From Hamiltosporidium tvaerminnensis (Eukaryota > Microsporidia > Dubosqiidae), in contig JAKIMF020000013.1 of the NCBI GenBank assembly GCA_022605425.2, forward strand, positions 310,001-374,000: a stretch of DNA of 64,000 nt. Direction: 5' to 3'. The translations under genes and the position numbers were made by a program. Below the pieces are notes generated by a model, which saw only the letters and a program-made list of their open reading frames with translations, made no database searches and had not been told where the DNA came from. How positions within the stretch are numbered: the first letter of the stretch is position 1; each line of letters opens with the position of its first letter. Shown in pieces: positions 33,501-43,235 of the stretch.

Positions 33501-34745
33501 AAAATTGGTTATATACTTTTTATAAAAAAGATAAAATAAAAATAATCTAGAAATTAAAAAAAAAAATGGAAAATTTATCAATGAATAAAGAGCTCATAAT
33601 ATTTTATTTCTTATAATTTGCAAAACCATTTTTCTAGATTTTGTTAAGTATATTTTTCTAGATTTTGTTAAGTATATTTTCATCTAAAATTAGCATTGTA
33701 TAATTATTCCTAAAATTTTAATGCCCACAATAAATTGATAAAAATATTTAATGACTTAAATTTATTTCTTCTCATTTCCACACAACAATCTAATTTTAAA
33801 AATAATTATTTTTTGGATTAAATCTTTTGATCTGTTTTTTTGATCAAAATTTTGAAACATGATATTTTATAATTTAATATCAAAACTTTAATCACTGATT
33901 AAACAAAGTATCAACAAAAATCTAATATAACTTTTAGTTAAAGTTTTAAATTATAAAATAAGTGAAGTTTGTAAAATCAAAGCAAATAAAAATAAACATT
34001 GGTCTTTATAACACGTATTTCTGGTTATTTCAAAAAATTAAAAATCACTTTTAAAATTAAAAAAACTCAATAAAATTTTTTACAAAAACCGAAAATAAAA
34101 TATTTTCATTCTCACAAATATGAAATAATTATGTAAAATAATTTGATAAAATGTAAGCAACAAAAAATGGTACTGATGATAGTTGCAAAATGACCAAAAG
34201 ATGGATAATTTTTTAAGTGTTCAAAAGAAAGCAAATTACAGTTAACAAAAACAAAATTGAAAAAAAATTACAATATTTTTTCATTATTGTGTAAAAAACT
34301 TTTTTTCGCTCAAATATATATAATTTTTTTGAAAATACATTATCTTAAAGAAATTATATTTGAAAAATTTAAAAAAAATCTCAATATTTTTGATTATAAT
34401 TTGTTCTTCTTCTTTACGCCAAAATATTGTCTTACTATAATCTATGTTTAAAAAAAACAAATTTATTTTTCATGTTTTTATATTTAATATTGTCTTAATA
34501 TATTTACTTTCACTAAATAAATTCCACATTTTTCTTTCATTCGAATATGTTTAGATAATAAAATATCGATTTCCAAATTTATATTTAAAACTAAAAAATT
34601 GACTTTTTTTTCTTTCAAATTTATTTGTCTTTTTCTTAAATAATACATAGAGTTCACTACAAATCTATATTCAAAATTTTATTTTTCTTTCTCTTCATTT
34701 ACCAATCTTATAAACAAAAATTTTCTTTTTAAAAATATGGAAACA
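30581..34745. other. Long spacer, 4.2 kb, no gene recognised
   Basis: Several short frames on both strands (up to 94 codons) are low-complexity and unsupported. A 22-bp tandem duplication (ttttctagattttgttaagta) sits at about 33631-33680. Confidence 0.4.
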
Positions 34746-34759
34746 CTAAAGCCCTATAA
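34746..34759 (+). promoter_or_regulatory. CCC-type start-proximal signal of the ankyrin gene
   Basis: aaagccctataa precedes the ATG at 34760, with the CCC about 6-8 bases upstream of the start, as seen before actin and at 8921. Confidence 0.5.
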
Positions 34760-36712
34760 ATGGTCTCACAACAATACAATACTACACCATCATATGCATA
34801 CTTCTTAAAAACAGACACGCGCCAATCTCGTCAACGTGAAATATTGTTAATCTTGGATATCTTGACACATTTACATCATAAACATAAGCTATCTACACCT
34901 TCGTCTAAAGAAACATATTCTCCTTCACTTATCACTTCCTTCATGCATATAAATGACTCTTCATTATCTTATAAATTACATTTAATAAAATTAGCAATTT
35001 TAGATAAAAAAAATTTGGATAAATCAATTACCCTAAAAAGGCTTTGTTCAGAAAAAAACCATCATAATAGACTTACATTTCTTTTTATATTGGCTTTAAC
35101 GTCTAATCGTATTGATGTTGTATCGCTATTGCTTAAAGCTTCATTTCCCAATAATATTAATCAACGAATTTTGACACCTTCGTCTCATTTTCTTCCAACT
35201 TTTTATCATCTGGCGATTTCTATTAACAATACTGATCTTCTTTTATATCTTAATACACACCACAAACCTTCAAATACAACTAAACATACCACACATAATC
35301 TAACTCCGCTTCATTTTTCATCCTTAAATAATACTTTTGGAATAATTCTTCCTTCTACAAATACTCCGTATACTGTTATTACTTCAATGCAGTTTTTTCT
35401 TATAAATATGTATTTATCACCGTTTAATATAGAAAAAAGATTGACTCATCGTAGATATGATTCGTATGTATTCGATAATTATGAAAATACCGGTCATTTA
35501 TACAATCCAGATAATTTTCCGACCCCTGCAACGTGCATAAACAGTAATTTAAATTTTTCCAGAACAAAAATTTTAGGTGAAAATGATCATAAATCAGAGA
35601 CAAATATTTATATGGCGGAATCTTCTAGTATATCTCAAAATGTTTATGACTGGTATTCTACCTATAATTCTATTTCAATATCAAGTATGGGATTACCAAA
35701 TCTATCTAAACATTTAGCAAATTGGTTTTCAAATCCTTATCACAAATATTCTTCTTTTACTTCTTCCATCCCTTCATTTTCGTTGTATCCGTTAGATATA
35801 TTATGTATAAGAAGTAATTATATAAGTTTATCTTTATTTCTAAAAACGGAAGGTGCAATATGTGCAGTCAGTAAAATATGTTTTATGGTACATTGTGATA
35901 TAAATATAACTTTTCTATTAATTAAATACGGGGGTAACTGTAATCAACGTATATTTGGTATGACACCACTTCATATAGCATGTATGTGCGGTAATAGAGA
36001 ATTAGCATGTGTTTATATTGCTATGGGGGTAGATGTTAACAATGTAGATGATATAGGAAATACTGCTATGCACTATGCAGCTGTACGTGGTAATATAGGA
36101 TGTGTGGAGTATTTAATAGAGATGGGCGGAAGTATTACTATTAGAAATAAGAATGGTATCACAGTCTGTGATATAATGAAATGTAAATGTGAACACGTAA
36201 GTATAATAGGTAATGAAATTGATGAAGAAAATGGATCGAAAGAATTGAGTAATGAAGAGAAGAATAAAAAAAGTAATGAAATTGATGAGAAAAAAATAAT
36301 TGATAATAAAGAGTTTATTGAAGAAGAGAACGATAAAATATATATTAATAAAAAAGAAAAGATAAATAACGATAATGAACTAAAGAAAGAGGGGAATAAT
36401 AGAATATATATTGATAAAGAAGAAGATAAGAATAATATAGATGAATGTAAAGGCTGTTATAAGAAGAATGATAAAGAGGTCTATGGAATTGTGGATAAAA
36501 TTTTGTTTAGATTGAAAGAATTAAAGAAAGGTGAGAAGATAGCAAGCAGAATTAAACAAAAAGAGTGTTGGGTTTCTGAGCTGATAAAAGTTGAATTTGA
36601 ATCTTTTATAGGAAATGAGGAATGTAATAACGTTTTTAAGAAAATAATTAAAGGTAAACTTGGGAAAGGTCTTCTATATGAAAGTACTAAACGAGGATGT
36701 TTATTACCATAA
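34760..36712 (+). CDS. Ankyrin-repeat protein (650 aa)
   Basis: Ankyrin repeats are protein-binding helical modules. A weak set lies near residues 95-140 (RLTFLFILALTSNRIDVVSLLLK) and 145-190. A canonical pair lies at about 400-470, with GMTPLHIACMCGNRELACVY and GNTAMHYAAVRGNIGCVEYL. Residues ~488-570 are a Lys/Glu/Asn-rich low-complexity stretch with repeated 'NEIDEK' and 'IYIDKEE' phrases, likely coiled or disordered. The last ~75 residues (ending CLLP) look folded but are not recognised. There is no signal peptide or palmitoyltransferase domain, so it is not Akr1-like. The start is supported by the CCC motif. Base use switches along the gene: the first 1.1 kb is pyrimidine-rich on this strand and the last 0.8 kb purine-rich. 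Partner and function unknown. Confidence 0.82.
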   Translation: MVSQQYNTTPSYAYFLKTDTRQSRQREILLILDILTHLHHKHKLSTPSSKETYSPSLITSFMHINDSSLSYKLHLIKLAILDKKNLDKSITLKRLCSEKNHHNRLTFLFILALTSNRIDVVSLLLKASFPNNINQRILTPSSHFLPTFYHLAISINNTDLLLYLNTHHKPSNTTKHTTHNLTPLHFSSLNNTFGIILPSTNTPYTVITSMQFFLINMYLSPFNIEKRLTHRRYDSYVFDNYENTGHLYNPDNFPTPATCINSNLNFSRTKILGENDHKSETNIYMAESSSISQNVYDWYSTYNSISISSMGLPNLSKHLANWFSNPYHKYSSFTSSIPSFSLYPLDILCIRSNYISLSLFLKTEGAICAVSKICFMVHCDINITFLLIKYGGNCNQRIFGMTPLHIACMCGNRELACVYIAMGVDVNNVDDIGNTAMHYAAVRGNIGCVEYLIEMGGSITIRNKNGITVCDIMKCKCEHVSIIGNEIDEENGSKELSNEEKNKKSNEIDEKKIIDNKEFIEEENDKIYINKKEKINNDNELKKEGNNRIYIDKEEDKNNIDECKGCYKKNDKEVYGIVDKILFRLKELKKGEKIASRIKQKECWVSELIKVEFESFIGNEECNNVFKKIIKGKLGKGLLYESTKRGCLLP

Positions 36713-36950
36713 ATATCTTATTAATTAGGTTTAATATTTTAAAGATATTTATTAGAAAAGTATAGAAGTATTAATTATTATAAATAAAAATAGTATTAAA
36801 TATTTAAGGATCCATTTCATCTGGTTTTAGAATTAATATATTCAAAAAATTATTTAAAAGGTTTATTTAAATTTGTTTGTACATCATATAACAAAACCTT
36901 AGTTTAAATTAATTTATTTAATGAAAATCTCACTTCAATAAAATTTATAA
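36713..36950. other. Short AT-rich spacer
   Basis: Nothing recognised between the ankyrin gene and repeat B2. Confidence 0.4.
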
Positions 36951-37130
36951 TAGGCGGAGAGAGAATAAAAATATTCAAAACTATATACCTGGCAATGTAT
37001 GTACATAATTGTTTGCAATCATTGTTGAGATTTTTGTGGGATATAAACTACTACGGATATATATAGGAAATCCTCTATAATCTTGAGTTTCAACATAAAA
37101 AAAAGAGGAATGGAATAAGTAGGTAACTAA
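36951..37130 (+). repeat. Dispersed repeat family B, copy B2
   Basis: Starts taggcggagagagaataa and ends aggaatggaataagtaggtaa. Same order of blocks as B1 and B3 (ggcaatgtatgt, atttttgtgggatataaac, aatcttgagttt). Confidence 0.58.
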
Positions 37131-37543
37131 GAATAATTTTTATAAAACATTGTGATTTAAAATTTTTAATATCTAATTAGTTTAAAGTATTTTTTAAAGG
37201 GATTTTTAATTGCAACTGGAAACCAAGAAAAATATCTTGTTGAATATCAAATGAGTTGGAAAAAAATGATCAGATAGTAAATTTAATTCCTCAAACATTA
37301 ACTTATATTAATTATGAAGTTCAAAAAAATTCGAAATATTTTAAATTATCATTTTTCTTTAAATTCCTGGCACAAAGAAACTTCAAACAATTTTCCAAAT
37401 AGATTTATAACTAATTAGTAGTAAAAGTAATTTGCTTTGTAAACGCACTTTAGAAAATGGAAATAAAAAATCTTTCAATTATATATTTGTCAATATAGAG
37501 AATTAAAAATGGAATCTGTAATCAACCTGAACTATATGTTGTA

Positions 37544-37799
37544 TAAATTATCAATAAATATTATTAAGCAAAAAAACTTTATGAGATAGTAATTACTAAT
37601 TAGTAAGGATCAATAAAAAGCGGAGGTGTATTAAACCCTAATTAAAACTCATTTACTAGATCTAAGTTTATTAAATTACCAATAAATATTATTAAGCAAA
37701 AAAACTTTATGAGATAGTAATTACTAATTAGTAAGGATCAATAAAAAGCGGAGGTGTATTAAACCCTAATTAAAACTCATTTACTAGATCTAAGTTAAT
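37544..37799 (+). repeat. Direct tandem duplication, 128-bp period
   Basis: Two nearly identical copies (37544-37671 and 37672-37799), each with agcggaggtgtattaaaccc. No coding potential is seen. The flanks 37131-37543 and 37800-38299 are AT-rich spacer without recognised content. Confidence 0.88.
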
Positions 37800-38299
37800 T
37801 AAATGTAAAATAATTTCTCGATGTATATTTTTTAGCTAGAATTAAGTATTTTAAATTACCTTTTATTTAAGTCAAATTATTTTCTTAAAATACACTTTTG
37901 AACATAAAATATTTTTTTAAAAAATTCAATGGTTTTGTTCTCCTTCAGAAATATAAATTTTAACACAAAAACTGAAGAGAAAATTTAAATCCAAAATATT
38001 TAATAAATATTGGAAACTAAAATGGCTTGTTAGACAGGTAAGTCATAGTAAAAGGGTCACCAATTAAAGAAAAATTATAGTTTAGGAAACTTAAATAAGT
38101 ATGCTCTACAAAAACTAGTAGAATATATAAAAGAATGTATGTATAACAATTTTTTTGCCAGAATTATTTTCTATTAAATATAGTTGCTTTCTTTATTATT
38201 TTATTCCAATGTTGAAGCTTCAAATAGCATATAATTGATTCTTAGGTGTTTGAATTTCTATTCGATTGCAAATAGGATGTTATATTGGTTCAATTAACC

Positions 38300-41010
38300 A
38301 ACTAAAAACCAAATCCGCGGGCTGCAACTCTTGGAGAGCTCAGATCTCCTTAACCATTCTTCTTCATTATTTCTATTGTGCACCAAGCTTTTCCATTGCA
38401 ATACATTAAGTTTTCTTGGATCCTTTTCTGCCTCATCTAGCCATCTTTTTCTTAGTCTACCTCGTCTTCTCTATCCTTCAGTTGCAGACCTAAGAATTTT
38501 GCCAACAGCTCTTTCAGTCGGCATTCTTCCTACGTGCCCTAGCCATCCGAGTCTTCACTGTTTCATAATGATGACAAAACTTAGTTCTTCACAAAGCGCG
38601 TATATTTTTGGATATTTTTTTAATTCTAAATTTTTTACTTGCGAATATTGAGCCGTAAATTCTTCCCAATATCTTTCATTCCCATATGTCTAGCAGAACC
38701 TCGTCTCTTTTTGTCATAACCAGTGTTTCGGAAGCGTTAAGTACAAAAGGTCTAATAATCGTCCTATATATTTACCTTTTCGTATTTCGATTTAGCAGAT
38801 TTGACTTCAGTTAGAGTCGCAGAGCAAACTAGGTCTTGTTGGCCGCTTTTAATATTTCTTTGATCACAAGAGCATTTATTTCATCACGTTCAGAAGGATT
38901 CTATATAGTTAAAGCTCAGTACTCTTTCAAATATCTACGAACCAATTTTAAAAGAGTTCCTCGGATATTCATGGATTGAGGACATGTCCATATATTTTGG
39001 TTTCCTTTCATTTATTTTCAGTCCTGCTTTTCATGATTCCGCTGCTAATATTCTTAAAGTTGATTCTATCTTCTTGTTTTCTTCCCACGATGACCAGATC
39101 ATCTGTATATGCTATGTATTGTGGAATTCCATTAAATATTATACTATCAATCTTCTTCGCTACCTTTCGGATTATTCCCTCTAGTCTTAGATTGAACAGT
39201 CGCAAAGATATGTTTCACCTTGTCTTCCCATATTAATGCTAAAATCACTTGATATATTACCTGTTAACAATACCTTTCTCTTGTTTGCATCAGTGTCATT
39301 TTTATTAAACGAATAATTTTGATAAGAATTTTATAATTTCTGAGTGTGCTATAAAATTTCTCGATCATTGCTGCCATATGCTTGCTTTTAGTCAAGAAAA
39401 AGATGATTTGTTGTGATTTTGTATTCATAGCCTGCTTCAAGCATCATTCTTATAGCAAATATTTGATCGTTTGTTGATCGGCCTCTTCTTAATCCATATT
39501 GATAATCCCCAAGAGCGCTTTCTGAGTTTAGCTCTCATATTTTTCAAATTATCTTTATGAGAATTTTGTATCAAATATTCAGAAGAGATATTCCCCTCTA
39601 GTTAGAGCCTCGTGTTTTTTATCCTTTTTATGAACTGGAAGTATCATACCAATATTCCATTCAATAAGTATCTTTTCCTAGATCTATGTTTTTTTTGATT
39701 AAGTTATGAAAGTTGTTGATTAAGGAATCTTCTTCATTTTTAAAAGTTCGGCTGTGAGCTTGTCTTCACCAGGCGCATTATTTTTCTTTAGACTTATTAT
39801 ACCATCTATTGTCTCTCCCAATAATGGCTCTGGAACAGTCGTTTCTCCACCTTCAATGAGATTATTATTTTCTTCAATAAATTTTTTCTCTTATTATATT
39901 TTCTGCTTCTCATTTCATTTTAGAATAAAGATGCTTTTAAAATATTTAGCTCATCTAGTTAGAACTTTTTTTGGGTCTGTAAGCTAAAAAAGTCAGTAAC
40001 TTCTACTATCATATTTAGGGCTTGATAACGTTTTCTATAATTCTTTATATTTTTCGTACATTTTCGAAGTTTTTTTCAGCCTTTTTTTCTATGTCAGAAC
40101 TTAATATCTCCTATGCATTTTCTCTTTTTTCTTAACATATCTGATGCTTTGGTTCTTGCGCGCTGTTTTCAACTTTTTCTTGTAGAGCTTTTAATCTAGC
40201 CAAATTTCGATCCTTAATTACATCCACGGATTCTTGATCATACCGGGTGTCTTTCTTTTCGTATTTTTATCATCCCGATAATACATCTACTGAATTTTTA
40301 ATTGATTCTTTAATGCGAATCGAATGTTTAGCTACCTCATCTGGTAATTCCCATGTATCTTTGCTTAGGCTTGTGTCATTTTATAGGCAAATTTTTCCCT
40401 GCTATAGATTTCATGCAATTTAGCACAATAGTATCTTTGTTATTTGAATTCTTGATTGTTTTGAGTTTCTATGCGCTGTTTATATTATGAATTACAGGAA
40501 ATGATCACTATCTATGTAACCCCTCTGAAACTGCGCACATCAAAAACACTTGATGCATGTCTAGAATAAATAAGTACATAGTCAATTTGGTTATACTTCT
40601 CTGCATCTGGTGAGCGCCAGGTATATTTGTGTATTCTCTATTGCAAAAAAAAGCTGCTGAAAGCAGGCATATTTTTGCTTACATGAAAATCATTCGTCTA
40701 ACTGCAATATTATTAGATTCTAAGGGAATTCTATCTCTTCTTATTGTGATTCGGTAATATGCTTCTGTATATATTTTAGCATTAAGGTCGCCTATAACAA
40801 TTTTTATCTTATATCGAGGGGATTTGTCATATATATCTTATAACCTATCATGAAATCTGTCTTCATCATTTCGTTTGCATCTTCTATTGGAACATGTACC
40901 CATATCAATGTAGTGTTAAATAGTCGACTTTTTACCCTAATTGAACATAGTTGTTTGTCCTAAGGCCTATAATTCAAAACCCTGTTCAATATATTGTTTT
41001 TCACCGCAAA
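38300..41010 (-). mobile_element. Decayed APE-type LINE (endonuclease-reverse transcriptase), arthropod-like
   Basis: Read on the minus strand, fragments appear in the correct order for an APE/RT LINE, separated by stops and frameshifts. The endonuclease end, [19 protein letters not shown], then [12 protein letters not shown], lies at about 40500-40635. The RT entry, NNAPGEDKLTAELL, is near 39740-39790, and IGMILPVHKKDKKHE near 39610-39660. GDYQYGLRRGRSTNDQIFA is near 39450-39520. The catalytic box is AYTDD near 39099-39115 (usually YADD), inside LFNLRLEGIIRKV ... IVGRK. The C-terminal block GWLGHVGRMPTERAVGKILR lies near 38480-38545. These phrases are strikingly like LINE proteins found in insect and crustacean genomes. 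The element is GC-richer than its surroundings. Non-functional. Exact clade not assigned. Confidence 0.85.
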
Positions 41011-41912
41011 ATCAGCTCCAAAAATATGATTTGTATTTCAACTGTATAAAAACACGATAAAATTGGTTCAATTATATAGTTAATTTATCTAGCAGGATAT
41101 ATCAAACCTCGTTGTCATCAGATTAGATTTTAAGTGTAAAATGAATTTTTGAAATAACTAATAAAATTAAATTACAAATTATAGCTAAGAAGTAAAAATT
41201 TAAACCTACTTTGCCATTAAAAAGAAAAAAGCATTTATATTTCGTATGATGGACACCAAAACTGCGAAAATTTTAGAATTCTAGAATATTTTATTTCCTT
41301 TCTTGGAACTCTTAATTATTTAAATTTCTAAGATAAAAAATATGTATGTTCGACCTAAAATATGGCAAATATTATGTTGTAAAATAGGTTTTGCGAACAG
41401 AAAAATCTGAACAGGCAGAAAATTTCTGTACTCGAAACATACTTTCATTCTTACAATCTAGTTTAGATTTTATATTTTAATTCCTTATTTTCAATGTTTA
41501 TTCATACAATGAAATTTAGATTGTAAAATTCTATTGTTTAGTTTTGATGAAATAAATATCTATATTTTTTTAACTATTTCTTCTCTCTCTAAAAGCACTA
41601 AAAATATTTTATCTGGCAAATATTTATATATTTTATAGCAACAAATATTTTTTTACATTGCTTTCTCAATATATGTTTTTCCATAAATTTTAATTTTTGT
41701 TTGCGATACAAACTCATTAGTAGAGCCACACTTACGAACTTAATATCAAATTAATCAAATTACAATAAATTGAATTTTTTTTAATTATTTAAGTTATTTT
41801 TTTAATTGATAAATTGGAAAAAAATTGCCTAAAATAGAATACAGTTTTCCTAATATATTCTTTTAAAAATTATTGCATTTAAAACAGTAATAAACGAAGG
41901 GTACCTTTTAAT
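41011..41912. other. AT-rich spacer upstream of kinase 1
   Basis: No gene or repeat family recognised. No CCC motif directly before the ATG at 41913; instead gggtacc lies at 41900-41906. Confidence 0.45.
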
Positions 41913-43235
41913 ATGAGAAAGTATTCCATATATTATTTTGTGCATCATTTTATTTTGCATTTTATGACAAATTTGTCATGTTTGGGTGAAAACTGCACCA
42001 TTGACTTTCCGAAAGAAATCGTTTCTTGCAATTTAGAGCAAAAGTATACATACATATTCTCAGAAAAAATAGCTAAGAGAACTTATAGTGAAGTTCTAAT
42101 GTACATATGTACGAATACAAACCAAAAAGTTGCCATTAAAGTAAAATTCAGCGCCAATACAAAGGATTCGAAAGAAAATATTGCTTTAAAATCAATGAAT
42201 CATCCAAATATAGTAAAATATATTGATTTTTTGGTTATTGGTGAATATGAATGCATTATAATGGAATATGTTCCTTATACATTAATAAAATACTTGAACA
42301 AAAATGAATTCAATTTTATGAATCTAAAAATCATTCTAAAACAAATATTAGATGCTATGAAATATTTAGAATATATACAAGTTATTCATATTGATATTAA
42401 ACCTAACAATATCTTACTTGATGAAAATTTAAATGTTAAACTTATAGACTTTGGTATATGTTGTACTATCCAGGACGAAAGTTTAAATTTTTCTATTGAT
42501 TCTGATCTCGATACTGCCTTAAAAGAGTTTCCACAAATAGCACCCGAAATTTTATCTGGTGATTTTTTTGATAACAGTGCGGATATTTATAGTTTTGGTT
42601 ATGTCTGTTTTTTTATTCAAAAAAAATTTATAAAAAATGTTCTTTGTGATGAAAAAAATAAAAAATCCAACGATTTACTGTCTAATTTAATATATAATTC
42701 ATATTGCTCATTCCGAACAAATAGATCCTCCATCACAGGTCTTATTTTCCATCAGTTTTTTGATGAACTATATGAATCTTTAGAATGTTTTTGTAATTTT
42801 GATAATATGAAACCTAACATGGGAGATATAGAAATTTGGCCATACGATGGAAAAATTCATATTAAAAAAGACAATATTGAATTCACGCTTTATTGTTCAT
42901 GTCATGACAAATTAGATTTAGATAGGAATTTAGAATATATTAGGATTCAAAAAACATATCTTTCAACCTTTTCTTTCTACAATACTACCAATATAAATAT
43001 AAATAAATTTTCTGTCAAAATTAGAAAAATTTTATTGCATATAAAGTTTCTTTATAAAGAAGATCTTTTGCATATTATAAAGGCATTTGAATTAATCAAA
43101 AAAAGCAGAAGCGGATTATCGGATAATCAAATGAGATCAGAATATAATCAAAGTGTAGTAGAAGAGAATAGAGTGGGATCAGAAAACAAATGCAGTTATT
43201 GGTTAAGGGGTTTAATTAGAAGTTTATGCGGTTGA
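41913..43235 (+). CDS. Putative secreted protein kinase 1 (degenerate glycine loop)
   Basis: A 440-residue serine/threonine-type kinase fold preceded by a hydrophobic, signal-like N-terminus ending near LSCLGENC (about 1-28). Visible kinase elements are: VAIK with Lys76; a possible helix-C Glu88; hinge IIMEYVPYTLIKYL; catalytic loop HIDIKPNNILL (HID instead of HRD, but Asp161 and Asn166 kept); DFG with Asp179; APE at 210-212; and DIYSFG at 224-229. The glycine-rich loop is lost: EKIAKRTYSEVLMY stands where the paralogue has GEGSHGEV, so ATP binding may be impaired. Residues ~270-440 form a non-kinase C-terminal region shared with the paralogue, ending in a basic Trp/Leu/Arg-rich segment. The core is nearly identical in DNA to 46497-46912. 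Secretion plus kinase fold suggests an effector acting on the host (inference). Confidence 0.83.
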   Translation: MRKYSIYYFVHHFILHFMTNLSCLGENCTIDFPKEIVSCNLEQKYTYIFSEKIAKRTYSEVLMYICTNTNQKVAIKVKFSANTKDSKENIALKSMNHPNIVKYIDFLVIGEYECIIMEYVPYTLIKYLNKNEFNFMNLKIILKQILDAMKYLEYIQVIHIDIKPNNILLDENLNVKLIDFGICCTIQDESLNFSIDSDLDTALKEFPQIAPEILSGDFFDNSADIYSFGYVCFFIQKKFIKNVLCDEKNKKSNDLLSNLIYNSYCSFRTNRSSITGLIFHQFFDELYESLECFCNFDNMKPNMGDIEIWPYDGKIHIKKDNIEFTLYCSCHDKLDLDRNLEYIRIQKTYLSTFSFYNTTNININKFSVKIRKILLHIKFLYKEDLLHIIKAFELIKKSRSGLSDNQMRSEYNQSVVEENRVGSENKCSYWLRGLIRSLCG

